From positions 496,001 through 560,000 of the forward strand of contig NZ_JPFW01000008.1 of NCBI RefSeq assembly GCF_000722705.1: a DNA stretch of 64,000 nucleotides. The letters run 5' to 3'. Both the position numbers and the translations under genes were made by a program. The stretch comes from Streptococcus mitis (GTDB lineage Bacteria > Bacillota > Bacilli > Lactobacillales > Streptococcaceae). How positions within the stretch are numbered: position 1 is the stretch's first letter; every line of letters begins with the position of its first letter. The notes below the pieces were generated by a model, which saw only the letters and a list, made by a program, of their open reading frames with translations, was not told the origin of the DNA and searched no databases. Shown piece after piece: positions 1-6,724 of the stretch.

Positions 1-34
1 CCTTGGTAAAGGGAGTCAATAGTTCGATTGCCAT
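1..34 (-). CDS. nadD: nadD, nicotinate-nucleotide adenylyltransferase, 5' end only
   Basis: Only the first 11 codons are in the window, reading MAIELLTPFTK on the minus strand. They follow an AAAGGAG ribosome binding site (43-49). This N-terminus, directly downstream of yhbY in the yqeG-yqeH-yhbY order, matches streptococcal NadD from memory. NadD adenylylates nicotinate mononucleotide in NAD synthesis in the cytosol. The identification rests on 11 residues plus gene order, so it is likely but not proven here. Confidence 0.7.
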   Translation of the reverse strand, partial: MAIELLTPFTK

Positions 35-84
35 AGGCTAGTCTCCTTTATTTCTCTGTAAAAACAGTTATTTGGAGTAGTTTT

Positions 85-396
85 TTAGATTTCTTTGACT
101 TTTTTAGAAATCTTGCGATTTTCTTTCTTGCTAGATTGTTTAAACAAAATCAAGATGCGTCCGATTTTTTGGACAGTATCCACACCGATTTCTTCTTCCA
201 AAATTTCAGCTACTTCGTGGATGTTTTCATCTGTGTTTTGCAAGAGCGTTACTTTAATCAATTCGCGGGCGTCAAGAGCCTGACGGACACTGGTTTTGAT
301 TTGGTCGTTCAGTCCATTTTTCCCGATTTGGATGATGGGTTTAAGAGTGTGTGCCTGGCTGTTGAGGAAGGCACGTTGTTTTGATGTTAATGACAT
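85..396 (-). CDS. yhbY: YhbY-family CRM-domain RNA-binding protein
   Basis: This 103-residue protein is a single CRM (YhbY) domain. It starts with the family signature LTSKQRAFLNSQAHTLKPI and has the GKNGL loop near residues 26-30, followed by an alternating alpha/beta pattern and a lysine-rich tail. Family members bind pre-50S ribosomal subunits and are thought to help assembly. It sits between yqeH and nadD, the usual Firmicute order, 50 bp before nadD. The tail KENRKISKKVKEI is basic, as expected for an RNA binder. The family call is firm; the ribosome role is family knowledge. Confidence 0.93.
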   Translation of the reverse strand: MSLTSKQRAFLNSQAHTLKPIIQIGKNGLNDQIKTSVRQALDARELIKVTLLQNTDENIHEVAEILEEEIGVDTVQKIGRILILFKQSSKKENRKISKKVKEI

Positions 397-421
397 AATT
401 TTCTTAAAAGAGTTTCTTTTT

Positions 422-554
422 ATACTTTTCTGAAGTGGTGACGGACGTCAGCAAAGTCCTTCGGACTTTCATGACTAAAATTTAAGCCTAAGGTCTCAAA
501 TTTTCCGCAGTTGGTACAAGCACTTGTACCAACTGACACCACAGCGAAAAGTAT
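422..554. repeat. MITE-like element between yqeH and yhbY
   Basis: The roughly 213-bp gap between yqeH and yhbY holds a segment with imperfect terminal inverted repeats. The left end reads ATACTTTTC followed by TGGTG, and the right end reads CACCA followed by GCGAAAAGTAT. TA dinucleotides border the CTTTTC/GAAAAG ends, as for an IS630/mariner-type TA target. Inside are two hairpins: AAAGTCC-TTC-GGACTTT near 453-469 and a perfect 13-bp stem, CAGTTGGTACAAG with its complement, near 510-537. There is no coding potential. It resembles small trans-mobilised pneumococcal repeats, but I cannot assign it to a named family. Confidence 0.55.
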
Positions 555-609
555 TCTCTATGGGCTCGCCCTGCTCGCCCAAATTCAGATAACCCTTTCC
601 TTTCTGTGT

Positions 610-1716
610 TTAAATAATTGCTTTTCGTGTGACGACGGCGACGCCTTCTGGTGCCCAGACGGCGACTTTGGCTGTGCCTGTTACGCGAATCCAGCCTAGG
701 CCTGAGATGACTAGGTCTGTCTTTTCCTTAATGTTAAATACATGCTGAACTAGTTTTGGAAAATCTTCTTTTTCCTTACTATTTGGTGGTGTCAGAAGGG
801 TTCCGACGTGCTTATCGTAGAAAGCACTAGCACCTTCAAGCTTGGTACGATGGAGTTTCAATTCGTTGTCAAAAAAGGCTGTGAAACCTTGCTTTTCTCC
901 CGCAATGAAATCAAATCGTCCGAGTCCACCTAAAAACAGGGTTTGTTCAGGATTGAGCTGATAGGTTTTGGGCTTGATTTCCTTTTTAGGGCTGACATAC
1001 TTGAGGTTTTTAGCCGTCAAGTAATGAGCCATTTGGTGACGGTGGATGATTCCTGGTGTATCGTAGATATAAGATCCATCGTCAAGCGGAATCTCAATCT
1101 TGTCCAAGGTTGTTCCTGGGAAACGTGAAGTCGTAATGACATTCTGGTCACCTGTGATTTCTTGGATAATAGCATTGATAAGAGTTGATTTTCCAACGTT
1201 GGTTACCCCGACCACATAGACATCACGGCCCTTACGGTAGTGTTCAATCTTGTCAATGACTTCCTTAATGGCATGTTTGTTTTGGGCTGAAGTTAGGACG
1301 ACATCAACGGGACGAAGTCCTTCTTCATGGGCACGCTCCATGAGCCACTGGCTAATCTTACCAGGCTTAACTGACTTAGGCAGGATATCTTTTTTATTTC
1401 CTACCAAGAGGACATCGTTACCCGATACAAAACGTGGCAAACCTGGGATGACAGAGCCATTAAAATCAAAGATATCAATGACATTGACCACTAAGGCATC
1501 ACTGTCTCCCACCTCATGCAAGAGCTTGAGGAAATCATCGTCCGTCAACTGGACATCCGTGATTTCATTGTAGTGGCGGAGACGGAAACAGCGTTGGCAA
1601 TAGACTTCGCCAGTCTCCAAACCTTTTTCAAGTGCCGACTGGGGGGTAAAACCAAGACCAGTCTTGTCTGTCGTCTGAATGGTTGCTCCACAACCAATAC
1701 AGAGAATTTCTTCCAT
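610..1716 (-). CDS. yqeH: YqeH, circularly permuted ribosome-assembly GTPase
   Basis: The protein has 368 residues. An N-terminal zinc finger is visible (CIGC near residue 6 and CQRC near residue 38). A circularly permuted GTPase domain follows, with G4 (NKKD, ~108) and G5 (SAQNKH, ~143) ahead of G1 (GVTNVGKST, ~170) and G3 (DTPG, ~219). A C-terminal RNA-binding region completes the fold. YqeH is needed for 30S subunit biogenesis in Bacillus. The gene is 2 bp from yqeG and is probably cotranscribed with yqeG, yhbY and nadD. The size and motif order are standard for the family. Confidence 0.96.
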   Translation of the reverse strand: MEEILCIGCGATIQTTDKTGLGFTPQSALEKGLETGEVYCQRCFRLRHYNEITDVQLTDDDFLKLLHEVGDSDALVVNVIDIFDFNGSVIPGLPRFVSGNDVLLVGNKKDILPKSVKPGKISQWLMERAHEEGLRPVDVVLTSAQNKHAIKEVIDKIEHYRKGRDVYVVGVTNVGKSTLINAIIQEITGDQNVITTSRFPGTTLDKIEIPLDDGSYIYDTPGIIHRHQMAHYLTAKNLKYVSPKKEIKPKTYQLNPEQTLFLGGLGRFDFIAGEKQGFTAFFDNELKLHRTKLEGASAFYDKHVGTLLTPPNSKEKEDFPKLVQHVFNIKEKTDLVISGLGWIRVTGTAKVAVWAPEGVAVVTRKAII

Positions 1717-1718
1717 AT

Positions 1719-2246
1719 TTAAATTCCTTTTTTATATGTAATCGGTCCGTACTTTTCAGTGATTTTTCGCATGACACGGCGCTCACGAGCTCGGTTAATC
1801 TGCGTCTTGATAGAATCGTGTTGGACCAAGGGCTTGACCAAGATTGAGCGAATGCCTGCACGGTGGGCTGCTCGAATATCGGTCATCAGCTGGTCACCGA
1901 CCATGACCACTTCACTTTTCTCATAGTGAAATTCCTTCATGGCACGGTCAATCCCAAATGTGAAGGGTTTCAAGGCCCAATAAACGTAATCAATCCCAAA
2001 CTTTTCAACTGCGCGTTGAACTCGTTTTTTGGTGTTATTTGACACTACGATAATGCGAATACCCGCGTCACGGAGGTCATGTAGCCATTGCTTCATTTCT
2101 GGTGTCCCATCAGGGTTGTTCCAAGCAATGAGGGTATTGTCCAAATCGACCAAAACAGCCTTGATTCCCTGCGCCTGCAGGCTTGGGACTGTCAGACCAT
2201 AAACTGCTTCCACAGCAAAATCTGGCATGTAATTTTCAATCGCCAT
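1719..2246 (-). CDS. yqeG: YqeG, HAD-superfamily (subclass IIIA) phosphatase
   Basis: The protein is 175 residues from the ATG at 2246, which follows a good ribosome binding site (AAAAGGAG). An in-frame ATG 21 codons upstream has no such site and overlaps the corA end. HAD motifs are clear: VDLDNT (nucleophile Asp, ~36), VVSNNTK (motif II), a Lys in KPFTFGIDRAM, and MVGDQLMTDI (motif IV acidic pair). YqeG-family proteins are cytosolic phosphatases of uncertain substrate that always travel with yqeH. The family is certain; the substrate is unknown. Confidence 0.93.
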   Translation of the reverse strand: MAIENYMPDFAVEAVYGLTVPSLQAQGIKAVLVDLDNTLIAWNNPDGTPEMKQWLHDLRDAGIRIIVVSNNTKKRVQRAVEKFGIDYVYWALKPFTFGIDRAMKEFHYEKSEVVMVGDQLMTDIRAAHRAGIRSILVKPLVQHDSIKTQINRARERRVMRKITEKYGPITYKKGI

Positions 2247-2260
2247 TCTGGCTCCTTTTC

Positions 2261-3167
2261 TTAACTTTTTTTCGCAATTTTCCTTAATAACAATGACAAA
2301 ACAATCCACAAACCTGCACTAGCCAAACTGATGTAGAGCCAAGCATGGGGCTCATCTGTTAAAGGTAGCGGAACATTCATTCCGAAAAAGCCTGTCACGA
2401 CTGCCAGAACGGCTAGCAAGACTGAAATGATGGTCAATGTTGTCAAATTATCATTCAGATTATTGTTTAGAATGTTGTTGTAAGATGCTGATAGTTGTTG
2501 GAGAACTTGAGAAATCAAGTCTGTCATGGACACTAGCTGATGAGCCTCAATCATGGCATCATCAAATTGCTCTCTCAATTTCGTTAAAACTGCGATAAAG
2601 GGCATGCCCTTGGATATGTTCCAGCAACATGCGATTTTGCTTAGCAGCCGCAGTGAGGTAAACCATACCAGTCTCCAAGTCAGACAGAGCAAAGAGATTT
2701 TTCTTGGTCGTCCGCTGACGCAAGAGGCCATTGACCTCATCCTTACTCTTGTCCATCTGCTCGATGACAGGATAGTAGGCATTGCTGATGATTTCCAGAC
2801 TGGCAAAGAGAAACTTGTAAATCGAAAGCGTGTCATGACTGTCCAGATAACGAGTCATCTGTTCAATGACATAAGCGTTCTTGGTATTACTAATGGTAAT
2901 CAGGCGACGATGTTCCACGATAAAGGTCATGGGAAAGGCTTCGTAGTATTCCTTGTCCTTTTTCAAGTTCAAGACATTGTAGATAAAGGTCACAGTCCCA
3001 TTTTCGCGGTGATAATCCATGTGGGCGCGCTCATTCCTATCCAGTGCGTATTCAATGGTTTCCTTGTCCAAACCGTAGATTTCAGAAAGGTCTTCTAGTT
3101 TTTTCAACTTGTCCAAATCTAGGTTAATCCAGGCACAACCATTGCCCAACTGTTTTTCTAAAAACAT
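2261..3167 (-). pseudogene. corA: corA-type magnesium transporter, broken by a 2-nt frameshift
   Basis: Two overlapping frames together give one CorA protein of about 300 residues. The 5' frame starts at 3167 (MFLEKQLGNG, after AAAGGAG) and runs to a premature stop at 2562 after NEIERAI. The 3' frame resumes as REQFDDAMIEAH and carries the transmembrane end with the signature GFFGMNVP (GMN motif) and the basic tail, ending at 2261. Continuity NEIER-EQFDD is restored by adding GA to the GAGAGAG tract at 2570-2576, so a 2-nt loss there explains the break. CorA is a pentameric inner-membrane Mg2+ channel. As read, the product lacks both membrane helices and should be inactive. A sequencing error is also possible. 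Confidence 0.85.
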
Positions 3168-3193
3168 CTTCTCTCCTTTACCAAACTCTTTCT

Positions 3194-3222
3194 ATTGTAC
3201 CATAAATCTGCTAACATTTCAG
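3194..3222 (-). promoter_or_regulatory. predicted promoter of corA
   Basis: On the minus strand, CTGAAA (-35, 3217-3222) is separated by 17 nt from TACAAT (-10, 3194-3199), with an upstream TGG extension. It overlaps the last codons of the mscS-like gene and sits about 25 nt before the corA ribosome binding site. Confidence 0.5.
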
Positions 3223-3785
3223 GTCTGGTCTGTACGAGAGAAATTGCTGACGACAGTGATATTGCGATTGGGAACGAAGTGTAGAACCTGGTCTTCTCCT
3301 CTGAGTTGCGTTGTCCGAATACCGACGCTGACAACCTGACCCGATACAGTAATAGGACCATTTGTCAAAACAACTTCATCTCCCACATCCAGTTGACGTT
3401 CAAAGAGGATGAAAAAACCATTGATCACATCAGACAGAAAACCTTGGGCTCCCATCCCAATAGCCACCCCAGCAATTCCAGCGCCAGCCAGCAAACTAGA
3501 AACTGGCAAACCTAAAATAGACAAGATACAGTAAAGTAAAAAGAAATAAAGGGTATAATTAAACACATTTTCTAACAGACGTGAGATGGTTTTCTGACGC
3601 CCGACATCGTGGCGAGACATTTTTAGAGAAGGTTTGACAATTCTCTGCACCATAGTATGGAGCATTTTCTTAGCTATGTAGAATAGCAAAAATAGAAATA
3701 ACAGAGAAAGTAGCTTGGTTAAGATACTCTCGATAATCGCTGTTACATCAAGCTTATTGAGATAGGTTTGAATAAATTCTTGCAT
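3219..3785 (-). CDS. Small MscS-family mechanosensitive channel protein
   Basis: The protein has 188 residues and starts after AAAGGAG. A hydrophobic helix lies near 20-42, a second near 80-100, and a typical glycine/alanine-rich MscS pore helix (AGAGIAGVAIGMGAQGF) near 108-124. The beta domain follows (LDVGDEV, then VPNRNI near 178). The chain stops after NFSRTDQT, just past the beta domain. E. coli MscS continues about 100 residues with an alpha/beta vestibule domain that is absent here. It may be a naturally short streptococcal form or a C-terminal truncation. The role, release of solutes on hypo-osmotic shock, is inferred from the family. Confidence 0.82.
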   Translation of the reverse strand: MQEFIQTYLNKLDVTAIIESILTKLLSLLFLFLLFYIAKKMLHTMVQRIVKPSLKMSRHDVGRQKTISRLLENVFNYTLYFFLLYCILSILGLPVSSLLAGAGIAGVAIGMGAQGFLSDVINGFFILFERQLDVGDEVVLTNGPITVSGQVVSVGIRTTQLRGEDQVLHFVPNRNITVVSNFSRTDQT

Positions 3786-3803
3786 AGAAAACTCCTTTCA
3801 TTT

Positions 3804-3831
3804 ATTATACCATACTTTCACAGAGTGTCAT
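3804..3831 (-). promoter_or_regulatory. predicted promoter of the mscS-like gene
   Basis: On the minus strand, ATGACA (-35, 3826-3831) and TATAAT (-10, 3804-3809) are separated by 16 nt, with a TGG extended -10. The start codon is about 20 nt downstream of the -10, so the leader is very short. Confidence 0.65.
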
Positions 3832-3877
3832 TCTCCATAAATATTCAAAAATAATTTCAAAAATAGACAGAAAATTC

Positions 3878-3906
3878 TTGATTTTAGTTCATATTTATAC
3901 TATAAT
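3878..3906 (+). promoter_or_regulatory. predicted promoter of sstT
   Basis: TTGATT (3878-3883) and TATAAT (3901-3906) are separated by 17 nt, upstream of sstT. A BOX element lies between this promoter and the sstT ribosome binding site, so it would be transcribed into the leader. Confidence 0.65.
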
Positions 3907-3926
3907 CATAAACATTACACAACTAA

Positions 3927-4029
3927 TACTCAATAAAAATCAAAGAGCAAACTAGGAAGCTAGCCGCAGGCTGTACTTGAGTACGGCAAGGTGAAGCTGA
4001 CGTGGTTTGAATTTGATTTTCGAAGAGTA
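3927..4029 (-). repeat. BOX element, A-C form without boxB
   Basis: This 103-bp element runs from TACTCAAT to CGAAGAGTA. It has the boxC end (CAAACTAGGAAGCTAGCCGC) and the boxA end related to the BOX-A1 primer sequence, but no 45-bp boxB module. boxA is at the right, so the element reads on the minus strand. It ends 1 bp before the sstT ribosome binding site (AAGGAGG, 4031-4037). Confidence 0.88.
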
Positions 4030-4042
4030 TAAGGAGGTTATT

Positions 4043-5248
4043 ATGAAAAAACTCATTCATACTTGGAATAAGGCAAGCCTAATCAAACGTATTTTGATTG
4101 GTATGCTTTGTGGAGGAATCCTAGGATTAACACTTCCTACTGTATCTGGAATCGGCCTACTCGGAGATCTCTTTGTTGGTGGTCTCAAGGCCATCGCACC
4201 GATTCTAGTCTTTGCCCTCGTTGCCAATGCCCTTTCCAAACACCAAAAGGGACAGGATAGCAATATGAAAACTGTTATCTTCCTTTATCTAGTAGGAACC
4301 TTTGCAGCGGCACTTGTGGCTGTCTTTGCTAGTTTCATCGTTCCAGTTGAAATTACCTTAAATAGTACTAATACAGAGGTTACGCCTCCTGATGGTATAG
4401 GTCAGGTTCTTAGCAATCTCTTGCTTAAACTCGTAGACAACCCTGTCAATGCCCTCGTCACAGCCAACTACATTGGAATCCTATCTTGGGCAGTAATTTT
4501 CGGGATTGCCATGAGAGAAGCCAGCAAAAATAGTAAAGAATTGTTGAACACCATAGCCGATGTGACTTCTAAAATTGTCGAATGGATCATCAACCTAGCT
4601 CCATTTGGAATCCTAGGCCTTGTCTTTAAAACTATCTCCGATAAAGGAATTGGCAGTCTTGCAAACTATGGAATCTTGCTTGCCCTCTTGGTGACAACTA
4701 TGTTCTTTGTTGCTCTGGTAGTCAATCCGCTAATTGCCTTCCTCTTTATGAAGAGAAATCCTTATCCCCTCGTTTGGAAATGTTTGCGTGTCAGTGGTGT
4801 GACAGCCTTCTTCACTCGTAGTTCTGCTGCTAACATCCCTGTCAACATGAAGCTCTGTCATGACCTTGGACTCAACCCAGATACCTATTCAGTTTCTATC
4901 CCACTCGGTTCTACTATCAACATGGCAGGGGCCGCTATTACTATTAACATTTTGACCCTTGCTGCAGTAAATACTCTTGGAATCCCTGTTGACTTTGCGA
5001 CAGCCTTTGTCCTTAGTGTGGTAGCAGCCATCTCAGCCTGTGGCGCTTCTGGTATCGCTGGTGGTTCCCTCCTCCTTATCCCAGTCGCTTGTAGTCTTTT
5101 CGGCATTTCTAATGATATTGCCATGCAAGTTGTGGGGGTTGGATTTGTGATTGGTGTCATTCAAGACTCATGCGAAACAGCTATTAACTCTTCTACAGAT
5201 GTCCTCTTTACTGCCGTTGCCGAATACGCAGCAGCCCGTAAAAAATAA
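4043..5248 (+). CDS. sstT: SstT, serine/threonine:sodium symporter
   Basis: The protein is 401 residues from the ATG at 4043, which follows AAGGAGG at 4031-4037. An ATG 12 codons upstream lies inside the BOX element and has no ribosome binding site. It is a dicarboxylate/amino acid:cation symporter (DAACS) protein with about eight or nine membrane segments and re-entrant loops. Substrate motifs near residues 255-310 include a serine-rich stretch ([13 protein letters not shown]) and [12 protein letters not shown], and the C-terminal part has [17 protein letters not shown]. Length and motifs match SstT of other bacteria, which imports serine and threonine with Na+. It is probably transcribed from the promoter upstream of the BOX element. 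Confidence 0.92.
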   Translation: MKKLIHTWNKASLIKRILIGMLCGGILGLTLPTVSGIGLLGDLFVGGLKAIAPILVFALVANALSKHQKGQDSNMKTVIFLYLVGTFAAALVAVFASFIVPVEITLNSTNTEVTPPDGIGQVLSNLLLKLVDNPVNALVTANYIGILSWAVIFGIAMREASKNSKELLNTIADVTSKIVEWIINLAPFGILGLVFKTISDKGIGSLANYGILLALLVTTMFFVALVVNPLIAFLFMKRNPYPLVWKCLRVSGVTAFFTRSSAANIPVNMKLCHDLGLNPDTYSVSIPLGSTINMAGAAITINILTLAAVNTLGIPVDFATAFVLSVVAAISACGASGIAGGSLLLIPVACSLFGISNDIAMQVVGVGFVIGVIQDSCETAINSSTDVLFTAVAEYAAARKK

Positions 5249-5253
5249 CACAT

Positions 5254-5283
5254 AAAGACAAGCCTGCTCAGGTCTTGTCTTTT
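5254..5283 (+). terminator. predicted terminator/attenuator after sstT
   Basis: AAAGACAAG and CTTGTCTTT form a stem around an inner CCTG/CAGG stem, followed by a short T run. The next gene starts 33 bp later, so read-through is plausible. Confidence 0.6.
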
Positions 5284-5315
5284 CCGCTTTTATTCTAACT
5301 TATTAGGAAATTCTT

Positions 5316-6269
5316 ATGTCTATTAGCCAACGTACGACCAAACTCGTCTTAGCTACCTGTCTAGCCTGTTTTGTCGCTTATTTTCTCAATCTTTCTTCAG
5401 CTGTCTCAGCTGGAATTATCGCTCTCTTAAGTTTATCTGATACCCGTAGAAGCACCTTAAAACTGGCACAAAATCGACTCTTTTCCATGCTTCTAGCTCT
5501 GGCTATCGGTGTTCTGGCTTTTCACTTGAGCGGATTTCATATCTGGAGCCTTGGTCTCTATCTGGCTCTTTATGTGCCTCTAGCCTACAAGATGGGCTGG
5601 GAAATTGGTATCACACCAAGTAGCGTTTTGGTTAGCCATCTCTTGGTACAAGAGTCAACCTCTCTAGACCTTCTAGTCAATGAATTTCTTCTCTTTGCTA
5701 TCGGTACAGGGTTTGCCTTACTAGTTAATCTCTATATGCCTTCACGAGAGAAGGAAATCCAGTACTACTACACGCTGGTGGAAGAAAAGTTAAAAGATAT
5801 ACTCCAGCGCTTTAAATATTATTTATCCAGAGGGGATGGGCGCAATCGAGCACAGCTGGTAGAAGAATTAGACACCCTTTTGGAAGAAGCCCTCAGACTG
5901 GTCTACCTAGATCACTCTGACCACCTCTTTCACCAAACCGACTACCATATCCACTACTTTGAGATGAGACAGCGACAAAGTCGTATCCTACGAAATATGG
6001 CCCAGCAGATTAACACTTGCCACCTTGCTGCCAGTGAAAGCCTGATTTTAGCACAACTCTTTTCAAAAATTGCAGGGCAACTAAGCCAGAAAAATCCTGC
6101 TTCTGATTTGCTAGATGAAATCGAACGCTATCTAGAAGTCTTTCGCAACCGCAGTCTGCCCAAGACAAGAGAAGAATTTGAAACCCGTGCCACGCTCCTC
6201 CAACTCCTACGTGAAGCTAAAACCTTCATCCAAGTAAAAGTTGATTTTTACCAAAAATATGGAAAGTAA
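5316..6269 (+). CDS. Aromatic acid exporter family (ArAE/FUSC-like) membrane protein
   Basis: This 317-residue protein has an N-terminal half with about five or six hydrophobic helices (residues 10-150) and a charged helical C-terminal half of about 165 residues. This is the layout of the ArAE_1 (formerly DUF939) family with its C-terminal domain. FUSC/AaeB-type proteins export aromatic carboxylates and other small organic compounds; the substrate here is unknown. The ribosome binding site is TAGGAAAT. It lies 67 bp after sstT on the same strand, and the two may form an operon. It is the last core gene before the adhesin island. Confidence 0.85.
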   Translation: MSISQRTTKLVLATCLACFVAYFLNLSSAVSAGIIALLSLSDTRRSTLKLAQNRLFSMLLALAIGVLAFHLSGFHIWSLGLYLALYVPLAYKMGWEIGITPSSVLVSHLLVQESTSLDLLVNEFLLFAIGTGFALLVNLYMPSREKEIQYYYTLVEEKLKDILQRFKYYLSRGDGRNRAQLVEELDTLLEEALRLVYLDHSDHLFHQTDYHIHYFEMRQRQSRILRNMAQQINTCHLAASESLILAQLFSKIAGQLSQKNPASDLLDEIERYLEVFRNRSLPKTREEFETRATLLQLLREAKTFIQVKVDFYQKYGK

Positions 6270-6316
6270 AGGGAAATCGGTCATACTAAATCAGACAGAA
6301 AGATGAAAATATTTTA

Positions 6317-6419
6317 TACTCAATGAAAATCAAAAAGTAAACTAGGAAGCTAGCCGCAAGCTGTACTTGAGTACGGTAAGGCGACGCTGACGTGGTTTGA
6401 ATTTGATTTTCGAAGAGTA
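6317..6419 (-). repeat. BOX element, A-C form without boxB
   Basis: This second 103-bp BOX copy runs from TACTCAATG to CGAAGAGTA and contains GGTAAGGCGACGCTGACG, nearly the BOX-A1 primer sequence. It has the same length and orientation as the copy at 3927-4029. It lies 47 bp after the exporter gene. Confidence 0.88.
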
Positions 6420-6473
6420 TTAGATGTCCATTTACCCTAGACTGAACTAATACAAAAAAAGTGGCTCAAATAT

Positions 6474-6525
6474 AAAATCTCCAAACTAGAAACTATGAAT
6501 TTAGTTCACTAGTCTGGAGATTTTT
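6474..6525. terminator. bidirectional hairpin, copy 1 of a three-copy element
   Basis: AAATCTCCA...ACTAG pairs with CTAGT...TGGAGATTT, with A and T runs on the two sides. Similar hairpins occur at 15436-15485 and 32185-32235. Each lies downstream of a minus-strand surface-protein or export gene. Confidence 0.7.
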
Positions 6526-6607
6526 CAATACCTTGTTAGAACTCTCTTACTATGCATTTCTCTAATTTCCCAAAAAGAATCTGGGATAAAAATCTAAACT
6601 TAAATAT

Positions 6608-6647
6608 AAAAAGCTAGAGTTCCGCAATTGGAAATCTCTAGCTTTTT
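6608..6647. terminator. strong bidirectional terminator between exporter gene and cshA
   Basis: AAAAAGCTAGAG and CTCTAGCTTTTT form a 12-bp stem with an inner TTCC/GGAA stem. A longer inverted repeat surrounds it (CTGGGATAAAA near 6581 and TTTTGTCCCAG near 6663). It suits termination of the 6725-15196 gene on the minus strand. Confidence 0.8.
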
Positions 6648-6724
6648 GTGGTTGAGAACTATTTTGTCCCAGGCTCTTAAGGGATGATATGCTCATTGCA
6701 AACAAATCATATCAATTAGAAAGC

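Noticed and set aside
3158-3361. 67-codon minus-strand frame across the mscS-corA junction, considered as a lost MscS C-terminus.
   Set aside because: Its sequence shows no MscS character and it has no start signal of its own.
3927-4029. First read as a RUP repeat.
   Set aside because: The sequence contains boxA and boxC of the BOX element, including most of the BOX-A1 primer sequence. RUP-like ends are instead found at 52200-52306.
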